Of a stretch of DNA of 64,000 nucleotides, positions 11,401-26,400 are shown piece after piece; position 1 is the first letter of the stretch; every line of letters begins with the position of its first letter. The position numbers were made by a program, and so were the translations under genes. The stretch lies in the NCBI RefSeq assembly GCF_949628215.1, contig NC_134280.1, positions 52,292,621 to 52,356,620 on the forward strand. The letters are read 5' to 3'. A model generated the notes under the pieces. That model had not been told where the DNA came from and ran no database searches. It worked only from the letters and a program-made list of their open reading frames with translations. This DNA comes from Phalacrocorax aristotelis. Its lineage: Eukaryota > Chordata > Aves > Suliformes > Phalacrocoracidae.

Positions 11401-14400
11401 TCAAACTACAGCTTGAGGGGTAAACATTAGCAAAATAGCTGAACCTAACATCACTTAATTTCTTTTACTCTGGACTACTGTTACTTATTTCAGCTAGCTT
11501 TATTATCTCTGTTCCAGTACCTGTAATGGAGGCCAGTGGAATTGCCAAGACTTGTCATGCCCAGGAACATGTTCAGTAGAGGGAGGTTCACACATTTCCA
11601 CATACGATAAAAAACATTACGATCACCATGGAGACTGCACTTATGTCCTTTCTAAGGTGGGAATCAGATATTTCTGGGTCATAAAGACTTATACATACAT
11701 AGAAAGAAAAGGTGATCTCATTCAACACCTTTGAAACTCACCTCTTTTGACATACAGATGTTAAATTGCTTCTCACTTAACCAGATGTTTACTAGAACAT
11801 ATGCTGCCATTCAAATTACAACGATCTGTTAACTCTTAGGATGCCATGCAACAGTGTATGGTGTTAACTGGGGAATTTCCAGTTCTATGATGTAGTAGTT
11901 GCTGAAGAGCACTGCCTTAAGAACTTGCTTAGTCTACATTCTTAAGTGTGATTAATCCAGTTTTCTTATGGAGTTGCATAATTTTCTGCCATGTTTTTTT
12001 ATTACATGGTATTGGGCCAAATGCTACAAGTCTGAAAAATTACACCAACTGCTCTGAAAAAAAAAATTGAATTTATGAGACTAGTATTTTTATTTCATTT
12101 CTGGGAAGTTCAAATAGAGAAAATCAGTTCAAGTCAACTGATATCTTTCATTTAGGTTCTAAATATTTTAAAACAGATTTAAAAATAAGTCAAAAGAAAT
12201 AGAAAAATTAATTATAATAAAAATATTTAATTACAGCAATGTGCAAATTAAAAGTTTTGATCTTTTAGGGGCTTTTTCTGTTCTTTGCTTTCCTTTTTCC
12301 CCATCTGCACAATTTAGTAAAAAGAAAATGCTGTATGTTGCTGTTCTCCTGAAAAATGTTTTATGTGAAACTTTTGTCTAGCATTGATACCAGCTACAGC
12401 AAGATGACAGATAATGTAGAATTGAATCAAACATTAGAAGTGGGCATGAATAAAAACGCTATATATGGATATCATCAATAAAATGCAAAACTAGATTCTA
12501 ATTCTCTCATTGTTCCTAATATTACACCAGGCAGAACTGAATCTTAGGCTGAAAAAAGCATGGGATTTGGGAGAGTCTGGATCTTCTCCAGAAACAGAAA
12601 TATTTTTTCAGTTGAGAGAAAATTTTACAGGGAAAGCTTCCGTAATTAGTCTTTCATGAAATAACTGTTGGCTTTTTTTTTCAGCACTGTAAAGATGAAA
12701 CATTCACCATCCTGGTAGAACTACGCAAATGTGGCCTAACAGACACTGAGACATGCTTAAAGACAGTGACCCTCAACATGAATAAAGGACAAACTGTAAG
12801 AATGCAAAATAAGCATGGGAGACAACTATTAAAAATATGGGGAGCAAAGAAGCTAGGCCTTAATCAGTCAGAGAACTGCATTTCCCTCTCAAATGGTCAG
12901 CATATGCGATAAGTACATGTTATTTTTAATCAAGTGCAAAGAAATTGGTTTTCTTACAAAAATCAGATCAGCCATAAATTTGGTTTTGTGGAAGCTCATT
13001 AAGAAAAACGTTGTACTCACAAAGCAGAAAAAAAGCTATTTTCTCTGCCAATTAGATGGAAAAAACATGAGTTTTTAGCTTAGAAACTACAACAGTAAGG
13101 GATGTAATTCATCACAAAGATGTGTTCAAGGAAACCAAGATTATGTAATTCTTTTATGGCAGGAAAATGAGTAAAGTGTACAAAGTGGAAAGAGGGAGGA
13201 GGTGAAATCACAAAAAATTACCCTTTTTATCTGTCTTTTTTATTAGTACTACTATTTGGACTATAGTTATCCTTCATGCAGTTGCCTCTCCTCTTCCTTA
13301 TCAGCTCATCGAAGTCAAACCTGATGGTCATGTGTTTGTGAACTCAATCTACACCCAGCTGCCCATCTCAGCAGGTATTTTTTTCTCTAACAGTCCATGA
13401 GCAATAAGCTCAGAACTTCAACTCCACACCTGCTTATTTACTTAAACTATGGAAGATAAAAGGACAGCGAGTTCTTCAGAACCTGTATGTTCACACCTTT
13501 GTTCTCTTTGGGATATTTCCTGAGTCACACAAGGGCTTTTGAAGCAGAAGTGGGAATTTTGGTGTCAAAAATGGGAGATAGTACAAGCATAAGCAAGAGT
13601 TCAAACAGAAGCAAAAAGCATTTACACTCCCCTGATTTCATCACTGTAAAGTTTACTTCCTTCTCGCTGTCCAAAATTGAACCAAAGACATCTGTTTACC
13701 TCTTTTTTTTTTAAACTTACCACCTGTGCTCACACTTCCTCAGACAGAGATTTGATTTTTATTCTATCTCAATAACTAATGATTCTATGTGATAACTCTG
13801 ACCTCCACATCCGCTTAGTTTCCCTCTTCAGAGGAATAAGGGCTCCAATGTATGCTGTACGAGCTTAGAAACAACAATCAAAGTGTTCTTTTCAATGCTC
13901 AATGCCATACAGTTTTTCCTCGTTGTTCTCTTGGAAGGAGTAATCTTCAACTGCTTAATGTCAAGACAGCAAATAAAGTTAACCATTTGGTAGCTACAAG
14001 CAAATTCTGAACTGTAATTTTTTATTTATATTTCTGATTTATTTTCATAAATATTGGCTTTATTTCACCTCAGAATTTGCAACAATTGCAATAGAAATTC
14101 AAGAATAATAGTATAATAATGCGCTGTTTCTAGCATTTCACCTCATTCAGAAAGTGATCATTCTGTTGTTCACCTGTAGCTAATGTCACTGTGTTCAGAC
14201 CTTCATCATTCTTCATCATCATGCAGACGAACTTTGGTGTCCACCTTGAAATCCAAATCACACCTATCATGCAAGTGTTTGTGCGACTGGATCCTATTTT
14301 CAAAGACCAGACCTGTGGTAAGTGAATGAAGTATAAGAATATCTTGCTTAATGTCTTTTGTCTAGTATAAGCAGTATAAAATTTTCACTGCTTTTCAACA

Positions 14401-17400
14401 GGTCTCTGTGGAAATTTCAATAATATCCAAACTGATGACTTCAAGGCCATAAATGGAATAATTGAAGGAACGGCAACAGCATTTGCTCATACATGGAAAA
14501 CTCAGGCTGCGTGCCCTAATATCCAGCACAGTTTTGAGAACCCTTGTGCACTCAGCATTGATAATGGTGCGTGCTTCTTAGAATTTTTTCTAGGTTTTTT
14601 TTTGCTCATCCCTAAGGAAAACACATCCGTTGAAAAGCAAAGATAAGAGAGTAAAGATTTACATCTGAAATCAGAAATAAATATTCAAAATGGAAGCACT
14701 AGGGATAAGTACAAAGTGAAGGAAGAGTCATAGAAACATAACTGAAGGAAACTGTATGGTCTTTGAAAACAAAGAGGATGTCTAAGCTGACAACTTGGTG
14801 TCAGAGGAGTGGATTGCAGGAGTATCTTTGGAAATCTTCTATTCTTCCCCTTCAACAGGTCCTCTTCTTTGGTTTTAGGAAACTTAGCCCACAAGCTGAG
14901 TGAAAAAAAGACAGGAGAAGGAGACATTTTATGTAATTTCAGAACTGGCTTCATAGACCAGAGCAGTGTGCTTTTGTGACTAATGAAATACAAAGAGTAA
15001 CGTGCATTCATATTGTTTGTTGTTTTCACAGAAAAATATGCTCAGCATTGGTGTGGACTACTAACTGACAGCAAAGGACCTTTTGCTGATTGTCACTATG
15101 CAGTGAATCCCTCTGTTTACCACACGGTACTTTGTTAGACTGTTTTTCCCTTTATAAACAATAGAAATAGGATCATTACAACTAGCTACCAGAAAAGGAC
15201 CATTCCAGACATGTCTCGTCTCATGCAATGCCTGTATTTTCATTTCTGTACTGCAGCACTTCCTTCTTTCAGCATGTGTTTCTGTTTGTGCTATAACGTT
15301 ACCTTATTTCAGTTGTCAGTCTTGGCTTCAAGAGCCTGACTTGCTTGCAAATGAAAAGGCAGCTATTTACTTCTGGATGGTTATACATATATAGCAGGAA
15401 GCATATGTAAAGTATCATCAGCGTATGTAAAGTCTCATCAGCCTTGTACCTCATTAATAACTACTTGGCACAGAAAGCCCATTAGCTAATTACCATCATT
15501 CTGCTATCAATGTGTTGCCAATCATTCTCACTATGAATCATCCAGGTATGGCCACTGGCGAAATGACATGTCTAGACTGCATACTGTGAATAGAGCTTTG
15601 TATGCTATTGTGCAGCATATTTGTAAATACAGTTCAAAGGAACATGAAGCTGTTAAATGTATAACAGACTTTAAGACCACCATTTCCCAATAATAACTGC
15701 AGACATTGACTGAATTTCCATTACATTCGCTTTCCCCTGCCAGGAGTCTTAGACAAAGACTGGAAAGTGATAAAGCTGTGTTGGTGTTGTCTATGAGTGA
15801 GCGTATCTGAATAAAGATTAGTGCATAAGACCAGAAAGATAATGTTGACTTTTTTTAAAAATTGACAATATTACCAGTGCTGAGACTTCATTTTTCTCTG
15901 CATTCTTAGAACTGCATGTATGACACATGTAATTGTGAAATGAGTGAGGACTGTCTGTGTGCAGCCTTGTCTTCCTATGTGAGAGCTTGTGCTGCAAAAG
16001 GAATCCAGCTGCATGGATGGAGGACTGATGTCTGCTGTAAGTATTCTTAACTATCCCCATTCCTAAGAACACACATCAATAAAAACTGCTGATCAGAGAT
16101 TATTTTAAACTGATTTCTAGACAAATATACTAAGTGTTGAGGAAGGGATTTTGTTAAGTGCACTCCTGGAAGTAATTTTTTGCTGTTCCCTTAGAATCAA
16201 TCCATTGCTAGCACGAGCAAATACGAATAGATAGGAGAAATAGCTTGCTTAGGAAAGCAAGTTATGGAAGTGCCTCCACCTGTTTCTTTGCAACTTTGAA
16301 TTTCACTACAACTTTATGTATCACAAGTTATTGTAGACAAAATGTGACATATTACAATAACAGTACTAGTAACACTAACCAGAACACTTGCAAATGGAAG
16401 GTCTCTGAAGCTGCATGCTAGGTTCCACTGATCCAGTAGGGCTGTTTTCAGCATACCAGGAGGCATTCAGGGAGTGATCTTGCCTCGTACTTCAAAAGGT
16501 TTAGAAGTCTCGACAATGAACGGCAGCACCAAATGGAGGTTTCTTTCCAAAATGTCATTTGAAAACGTATTTTCTTCTTTGCATACATCACTTATTCCAT
16601 TTGTACAGTAGCTTTTTACGTCTAACTCTGGAAGTATTCAGAAATACATTTACATGAAAGATGCAACATAGGCAGAGGTGTACAGTATCATTCACAAGTT
16701 ATTTCTACTGCCTATGGTTTCTTATTTGCCCACCAGAAATTACCATCTGGGATTAACAAATCTATTATTTTTCTTCTCTCAAGCAAAATACACCATGTCA
16801 TGTCCCAAATCCCTAAGCTACAGCTATACCATCTCTTCCTGTCAACCCACTTGTCGGTCTCTGAGTGAGCCTGATGTCACATGCAACATTAAGTTTGTCC
16901 CAGTTGATGGCTGCACCTGTGTAAATGGAACCTACATGGATGAGAGTGGCAAATGTGTGCCTGCTAATGAATGCCCCTGCTACTACAGAGGATCTCCCAT
17001 ATCGGTTGGAGAAGTTGTCCATGAAAATGGGCTTGTATGGTAAGTGAATCTTTTGCAAAACACTCGGGAATTGTATATGTTTTCCCATTAAAATCTGTTA
17101 CGTTTAAACTGGTCTCACCCTGCCTTCGCTGAATTTCAATACAATGCTCTCACTTTTTTCAGCTTTATTTTCAACTCTTAAGAATGGTACATATTCCCCT
17201 GAGCCGCAGAGATGGGGAGCAGAATGAAGCCCCTGTATTCTAAGGGGAAGTGAGTGACCTGCTACACCACTTAGACACACACAAGTTGATGGGGCTGGAT
17301 GGGATACACATAATGGTAATGAGGGAGCTGGCAGAAGTGCTCACCAAGCCCCTTTCCATCATTTGTCAGCAGTCCTGGCTAACCAGGGAGGTCCCAGTTA

Positions 17401-20400
17401 AATGGAGGGTAGCAAATGTGACACCCATCTAACAAGAAGGGCTGGAAGGAGAATCCAGGGAACTACAGGCCTGTCAGCCTGACCTCGGTCCTGGGAAGGT
17501 TATGGAGCAGATCATCATGAGTGCCATCACACGGCACATACTGAACAACCAGGTGATCAGGCCCAGTCACCAGGGGTTTAGAAAAGGCAGGTCCTGATGG
17601 ACTAACCTGATCTCCTTCTATGACAAGGGGACCCACTTAGCAGACGAGGAAAAGGCTGTGGATGTTGTTTACCTGAACTTTAGTAAAGCCTTTGACTCTG
17701 TTCCCACAACATTCTCCTTGAGAAACTGGCTGCTCATGGCTTGGAGGGGCATACTCTTCACTGGGTTAAAAAACTGGCTGGATGGCCAGGCCCAGAGTTG
17801 TGGTGAATGGAGTTAACTCCTGTTGGTGGCCGGTCACAAGTGGTGTTCCCCAGGGCTCAGTACTGGAGCCAGTTCTGTTTAATATCTTTATCAATGATCT
17901 GGATGAGGGGATCAAGTGCACCCTCAGTAAATTTGCAGACAACACAAAGTTGGGCGGGAGTGTTGATCTGCTGGAGGGTAGGAAGGCTGTACAGAGGAAT
18001 CTGGACAGGTTGAATCAATGGCCTGAGGTCAATTGTATGAGGTTCAACAAGGCCAAGGGCCAGCAGGAGTAGGGAAGTGATTGTCCCCCTGTACTCGGCA
18101 CTGGAGAGGCCACACCTCAAATACTGTGTTCCGTTTTGGGCCCCTCACTACAAGAAAGACATTGAGCTACTGGAGCATGTCCAGAGACGGGCAATGAAGC
18201 TGGTGAAGGTTCTGGAGAACAAGGCTTATGAGGAGCAGCTGAGGGAGGTGGGATTTTTTAGCCTGGAGAAAAGGAGGCTGAGGGGAGACTTTATCACTCC
18301 CTACAGCTACCTGAAAGGAGGTTGTAGTGAGGTGGGTGTTGGTCTCTTCTCCCAAGTAACAAGTGATATGATGAGAAGAAACAGCCTCAAGTTGTACAAG
18401 GAGAGGTTTAGATTGGATATTAGGCAAAATTTCTTCACTGAAAGGGCTTTCAGGGATTGGAACAGGCTTCCCAGGGAAGTGGTTGAGTCATCATCCCTGG
18501 AGATACTTAAAAGATTTGTAGATGTGGCACCCAGGGACACCATTTAGTGGTGGACTTGGCAGTGCTAGGTTAATGGTTGGACTCAATGATCTTAAGGGTC
18601 TTTTCTAATCTAGAAGATTCTATGATTCTATGATATTTCCAGATCAACAGAGCAATTGTATTGAGGTGCATTTTCTATTTAATTCCATGATTTTTCAAGC
18701 ATAAAACTATGTCAACACTATCAAGAAGGGGTCTTATGAGAAAGTAAGTAGAGAGAAGAGACATAAACTCATTTCAATCTATGATTTTTCCTGTTAAGCA
18801 ATAATGTGGAATATGGAAGCTGCACTGGTAGTGGTATTGATGGAAATTCTTTCCTGAGACTGCAAAACAGCATTCTGGAATACCTTTGGAAATTCTGAAA
18901 CTTGGCAAGAGAGAGTAGCTCTCAGTCTCAATACATGGTTTGAGAAGGAAAAAAACAATATTTTTCCATCTCTTACAGCACTTGCATGCAGGGAAGACTG
19001 AATTGCATTGGAGCACCCAATCCAATTCCAGGTAGAAAAATAATCTTCCACTCATCATCTTCTCTGTGTCAGGTTTTGGACAGAAAAAATTGACAGACTT
19101 GATTTTTCTTAATTGATTTTTAAATAACAGAAGTATGTCTCATTTAGTTATAGTGCAACAGTTATCATAAGTCAGGCGTTAACCTAGAGTAACGATAAAA
19201 CCTCTTTTTCATAAAGATTTTTTTCTTAAATAGTGTGAGAGTTTTTCTGGGAATTCAGTGCTATGCAGTGAATCTATTTAGCAGTTTAACATTTAACAAT
19301 ACCTATTAACTGAAATATGCAATTCCCAAAGAATTTCTAGATGGTTTTAATGGCTACAGCTGTGGGATAAACACTGTGCCATTTCTTACTGTTCTCACTT
19401 CTTTCCTTCCTCTAGTCTGTGAACCTCCCATGATCTACTTCGACTGTAGAAACATCACTGCAGGAAAATCTGGAGCAGAATGTCAAAAAAGTTGCCACAC
19501 TCTGGATATGCAGTGTGTAAGTCAGTCAGGTCTGCATGAAATGGTGCTTCCAGGTTTTTCCTGTGCTCTTGGTGCCAAAGTAACTGATCTATCTGATCTG
19601 CTCCAAATTTACAACACAGATACTTTTTTCTTGTAGCAAAAGCCTAAAATCATGTTATGAAGCGTTAACAATGGGACCTTTAGACCAAAATATAATAATG
19701 TACCATCCAGTTTAATTCATGAGATTAATGTTCTACCTTTCTTCACTATTGCAGGTAACAGTAATTAGTAGTGAAAATATCTAGGGGTCTGCTAACTCAT
19801 TTTACTTCTTTAGGAGAAAATTACTGCCCAGAAACTGGCTAAAAGAAATAATTCTTCCTCATACCATGACGCAATTATGAACTTCTTGCACATCTAATTC
19901 TATGCCTCCATCTAGCTGCATGGTAGCCACATGCCATTTTGGGAATAACTACCATATGAGGTACAATGTAACCCAACGAAACTGAAAAAAAAAAATAATT
20001 ACTTGTTTTCTTTTTAAAGCTCCTTTCAATCACAATTCACGCAGTACAAAGAGCAAGGCTTCTTCAGCTAACACAGAGCAAGACTTAAGATTAATGTATT
20101 TCAAATTTCACAGACTCCAGCAGAGCAATCAGGACTGATGTACATAAAACATTTATCTTTAACAAATTTATATTCTATTAAATCAATGGCTAATAACTTC
20201 CTTTTTGTTCCATTGTCCTACAAATACTTCGTAGTCCTCTCTTATTTAAGTTGGGCAGCAATAACACCATATAAAGACATTTTATGAAAATTTAACTTAC
20301 TTTTTCTATTGTGATTATTTCATTCTGAAATTATATCTTCCTCTTGACTTTTCCAGTATAACACACAATGTATATCTGGCTGCGTTTGCCCAGATGGGCT

Positions 20401-23400
20401 TGTGTTAGACGGGAATAGTGGTTGTATTCCTGAAGAGGAATGTTCATGTATTCACAATGAAGCCATGTATCAGCCTGGGGAAAAGATCAACGTTGACTGT
20501 AACACCTGGTAAATATTTCCTGAGAAGTAGCATTCCTGGTTCCATCATTTGCCTTTCCAAAGATCTTAAATAATACAACAGCGAGGAAATATTTGAAATG
20601 CACATTTCATCAATTGATGGATCTATTAGTTTTGGATTAAACAGTATGAGCAGGTTTCCTTCTGATGCACACAGAAGCACAGAATGAGAGGAGGCCTTTG
20701 CGACTACAGTATTAGCCTATTTTGTAGTTAAAGTATTCAGAGTAGCAGAACAGAACTTTACTTTAATTCTTTACATGAACAACGTAAAAGACTATTTTAA
20801 CTCCATGATCAATGTAACATTTACCAGGGATATGTTGCCAAACAAATATAGAGTTGCTGGGATATGTCTATGCCAAACAGTGAGTTGTTTTATTATTAAA
20901 ATACTTTATTCTCAATCCTAGTGTATGCAAGAATAGGAAGTGGGAATGCACCAAAGATCAATGCCTGGGCACTTGTGCTGTTTATGGAGATGGTCATTAT
21001 AATACTTTTGATGACAAAAGGTTCAGCTTCAATGGAAACTGTGAATACACACTAGTGCAGGTACTGATAATTAGCAATAGTAAATGAGATGTAACCTTGA
21101 TCATGTCTACAAAAAGAATATATTTTTAAATGCTATTCTCTCCCAGGACCACTGTGGGAAGAGTGGCACAGCCAATGGGACCTTCAGGGTTATCACTGAA
21201 AATATTCCCTGTGGCAACACTGGAACAACTTGCTCAAAATCTATCAAAGTTTTCTTAGAGGTGAGAAGGTTTTGCATATAGACCAGCTTTGTTCTGTACC
21301 TGTTTAGGGCTTAGTAGAAGCCTAGATATCCATTGCTACAAGAAAGTTTGAAAAATATTTTAAAAACCAAATCAACTTGTAAATTAAGCTTAAATCAGAT
21401 TCAAGTTGAATATTTGGTAGAGCTTCCCAGCTTTCTATCTTTTCCATTTCCCACCCTATCTTACACCGCTCTTGGGAAAAATATAGATCTACAGGAAAAT
21501 TGTCTTCAGCAGAAATTTAGCCTATCGTGTCAGAAGATTATTTTATTCTGTGCAACATAGTTCCCCCATGACTAACAAAACACCCTTTTTTGACCTATGC
21601 CATTCAAAATGCCTTTTTATCACAGTTCCAGGAACCTGAGATTTTAACTATATAGTTTTGATTTATCACATCTGGATTATTTGTTTTCATTATATAAACT
21701 ATCTGTGGTACTCTTAAAAGTAGAAGCACATGTTTACAAGCACAGCTGCAGGTATTCAGTTCATTTCTAGTCACCTTTTCCTCCTGTTCCAGAGCTATGA
21801 ACTGATACTTGGTGAGGAGCATGTCAGCGTCATAAAGAGAGGACAAAATGCTAAGGTGCCATACACAGTCCGTTATATGGGTATGTACTTTGTAATTGAG
21901 ACAACAAGCGGACTGATCCTCATGTGGGACAAGAAAACCAGCATCTTCATCAAACTCAGCCCTGCTTTTAAGGTGCGGAACTAGCAGTTAAACAGCAATC
22001 TATGGTCCAGATTTGGACTGAGTGTGAATTTTATTGAGATGCTGCCAAGATCCCCAACAGGTGATGTCTCTAGCATTCCTGCAGGACATCCCAGTTTGGT
22101 TTTCATTCCTCTGGTGTCTCAGGAAGCCGTGTCATCATTCTGCTACTGTTCTGAGCTCTGAAGGCAGCTTTCAGTGCCTATTTGGGCTGACAGACCTTTA
22201 GTTGTCAAACTGTTTTTTTAGACTTGAATTTGTTAAAATTACCCAGTGAACCTTGGTAAAGGTTATAAGACCTTGTTAAAATTACATAACTACATGTGTA
22301 GAAATCAGTTGGGTAGTCTTGATCTTGAATGTAATCCATTGTTTCTGGTTCTTACTGACACATAAATCAAATTATACTTCAAGAACAAGGAAGTGAAATA
22401 TTATGAATGAAAGCCTCTAGTAAAATGCTGCCATGTATTCTTTAAGCATATGTCTACACAGGTGATAAGGAAAATGTATTCCTATTGTCATACTCCTTCT
22501 CCTAGCTTATTATATATAAGTACTAAAAACTACAGTAAATGAGGAATTTAGTATCCTATTATATGCCACAGTGACATTTCTATTAGTTACAAAAATTAAT
22601 TGTGATTTAGAACTAGATATACAAATTTATTTCAGTATCATAGGTTCTTTTGCTGCCTCACCCACTGGCACTTTATAAAAGTAGTAGTAATTTGGAAAAT
22701 ATGCACCTTAGATCCATAGAGAAAGCATAGCATCTATTGTAGCCTATCACAGTTTTACAGATCCATAAATTAAGAATAAGGGATATTTCTGGGTGTGCAA
22801 GGAAAATGTAATTTCTTTTTATACCCGTGAGCAGTGATAGCAGTAAAGACTCAATAAACAGACTATGTGGCTGGACTGGAAGTATTTATGACAACTTTGT
22901 AAGGCTGTTTTTAATATGTATTGTATAAAACAAGGCTTAAATGAAAAGCTTAGTTGGCTAGCTGTAAGTCCTTATTTCCTTGTTAAAGACATACCTCAGA
23001 GAGAGATGTTTATCGTGACAAAGATGGTTTTATTGTTAGATTTAAAAGAAGAAAAGTCAATAGCATTACCCTTCTAGCCTTAGTGGTCATATTCTGTTGC
23101 TGAGGAAACAAATGATGAAGATGTTCAGGAATCTTAGAATGGTATGGCACCATTCTAAGAGCTGAATTTCAAGTATTGTTTCAGTCTCAGATGTTGTCTC
23201 AAGTTTTCTCACATCCATTATTATTTTATTTACTTCCTTTTGCAGGGCCAGATCTGTGGCCTCTGTGGAAATTATGATGGCAACAGCATCAATGACTTTA
23301 CTACAAGGAGTCAGTCTGTAGTAGAGAATGTCCTAGAGTTTGGAAACAGCTGGAAAGTATCCTCTACATGTCCTGATGCTTACAGCATAAAAGACCCATG

Positions 23401-26400
23401 TTCTACCAACCCCTACCGAAAGTCCTGGTCAGAGAAGCAGTGTAGCATCATCAACAGCAACATCTTTGCTGCCTGTCACTCTCAGGTATTACCAGGAGAG
23501 AAGCTTACTGTATGAAGACTGGGTCTGTGCATTATTGAATTCATTAGCATGTTTCACTTTGAATTGTGTCAGGAAAACTTCAATCTAAATCCTACTCAAT
23601 GGGACAGCTCTATAGTCCCTACCTGTAAGAAACAAAAGTACATGTAGTTCGTAGGAAATATTGACCTATTATGAAAGAATAATTATTTCATAAGTACTAT
23701 GTATTTTCTTGTAGTGTCACTTGAATAAAAATTCTCATATACCATGTATAGAATCAGCATAGCCTTTATCGGACACTGAGGGCATACCAAACAACGCAGG
23801 GTAACTGTGTTCTTCATATTACTTTACTTCTTTCTACTGGCAGAGTCCTTCATTTTCTATCAGTTGCCTAATGTTGCTTGGGAACATGAATCTAATTGTC
23901 CACTAGAACACAAGTCTGCGTGTCAAAAAATCTGTCAATATGTGATTTGGATGTACCATCTGGCATCACCTCTGGTGTTTGTGTATAGAAACAAAAGAAA
24001 AAGAAATTACTGATGTAAACCTTTCTTCCGAGATATAACAATTTGAAGAAAATTGCCCTAACAAAGCTAAGAAAGAATTTAGAAGGCAGGATGTATAGTA
24101 TCACACTTCTTTTTAATAACAGGTTGAACCAGCAAAATATTACCAAGCATGTGTGACAGATGCTTGTGCCTGTGACACTGGAGGAGACTGTGATTGCTTT
24201 TGTACAGCAGTAGCTGCCTACGCTCAAGCATGTAGTGAAGTTGGTGTCTGCATAGCCTGGAGAACCCCATCAATCTGTCGTGAGTTTTATGTCATAAACA
24301 TTTCTTCTGAGAGAGTAGTTCAATGTACAGTGTCCTGCTCATGTCCTTGAACATACACTCTGGGTGTCTTACATATGTGTATTATAATCTCACTGTGTAG
24401 ACTTTTCACACTAAGCTGTTTTGATGGTTGCATGATTTCACCTATTCATTGACTGTTTTCAAGACTGTTCAAGCAGCATTGCAGGGATATGATGAAGAGA
24501 CATGAGTCAAAAATAAAGCTTTTATTCCTCAACATGTCCAAATCTCTGTTTCTCCTTAGCACTGTTCTGTGATTACTACAATCAACAAGGGGAATGTGAA
24601 TGGCACTACAAACCTTGTGGAGCCTCCTGTATGAAGACCTGTAGGAACCCAAGTGGAAAATGCCTCCATAACTTGCCAGGCTTAGAAGGTAAAAAGAGCT
24701 GCAAGTACCTCTAAGTGGGTACATTTTATTATATTTTTAATGGTCTTTAATGGAATGTATTTCCCCCATCAGCTGCATTTGCACCATTCAATTGTCTTCA
24801 ACATCATTGCATCCATGTGAATGGAGACAGAGTATGGAAACTGGAGTTGAAAACAGCTCTAGGACTAAGTCCTTATGGGTGGGCTCTGCTGATGCTAGTA
24901 CTCTGCATTACTTCCTAGACTTATTGGAAAAAATTAAGTAGTAAAAATTATGACTGTTAAAAGCAAGACCTGCAAACACATTCTGCACAAATAAAACATT
25001 TGCTGACCGTATCTCATCCTCACCTTTTCTATCTTCTATATGCCTTTCTACATTTTCCTTCCTCCAGGCTGCTACCCTAACTGCCCACCTGACAAGCCAT
25101 ATTTTCATGAGGATCAGATGAAGTGTGTCAGTCTCTGTGACTGTTATGATAATGAGGATGGAAAGATATATAGACGGGATGAATGTAATTTATGGTAAGA
25201 TTTAACATACCAGCTTAATCATGTACAAGGAAAAATTATCAAAACAGCAGTGGGAAACAGCATGTTCCTGTTACATAACAGGACTAGTTTATGCTGCCTG
25301 TGTAAAAATAACATCTTACCATCTAATGCCATTTTTCTTACTACAATAGTAGTAAGAAGTTCTTATGTGATTTTATGTTCTGTTGAATTTGTTCCTGATT
25401 ATGTTGTAAATCCTCAGCATAAAAATACAAGAACAGTAAGTCCTTTATGACCAAGTTTTCTCTATTTCCTGTTCCTATGGCAGGAAAAATATTGTTCCAG
25501 GAATATAGGTATGTAATAGGAGTCTACTTCCAAGGATTTTATTACATTCTTACACTGCTTGCAGTATTTAGACTCTTCCCCCTTTCAGCCTGCTTTTTAG
25601 TACAAAAACATTGCAAGTGCAAGGAAAGTGCTAAGGAGGAAAGAAGGAAAGTCTTCCTTAAGACTTCTACCTGTAGCTTTGTATAATACTTAGCTTCACT
25701 TCCATTTATAAATTTGGGTTTAATATAAAGAAACATTTTGGGAAACAATGACAAAAAAAGAAGCCAACATGAACTGGATACTCAAGGAATAAACACAAAT
25801 AAAGTGTCCTGTCTTTTGATGCTAGAATTGGCATGAATATGACTAATAAAATTACTTCATAATCAAAAATATGTGGGTTTCTGTGTTTTTCATTTCAGTG
25901 AATGCACAGCAGAAGGTTTACAGTGCCAGTTTGATGACAAAGGTAAGACAACTAAGAAGAATTATTAAGAAAATTAAATATGGGATAGTATCTTTTCATA
26001 GATGCCTGACAAACTTCTGAATTACAGTATGCTACTGCATTTATGATGGAAACAGCTACAAATATGGTCAACTCATCTACAACACCGCAGATGGATTTGG
26101 ATGGTGTTTCAGTGCAACATGTGATGTCAATGGAACAATAAACAGAAATATCTTTAAATGTGGCATCTCTACAACACCGACCTCTTCTATACTTTCTACA
26201 ATTCAGCCCCAAACCACTGCTTCAGGTATGTATGAATGCTTTTTAAAATAACCGAAAAATCTCTGGAGGGGACTGAAAATTGCCTGAAAGGGAGGGCTTT
26301 TTCATCAGTTAATGGCATCTAATTTTACTTGAAACTGTTGATTTCTGCTGGAGCCATGAGTTCATCTGGCAGCTTCAGTTGCTAAGATAACCATAATCAA

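Noticed and set aside
17782-18547. Plus-strand ORFs with reverse-transcriptase similarity (also 39576-40317)
   Set aside because: Fragments of broken CR1 elements with frameshifts and an altered FADD motif, not host genes.
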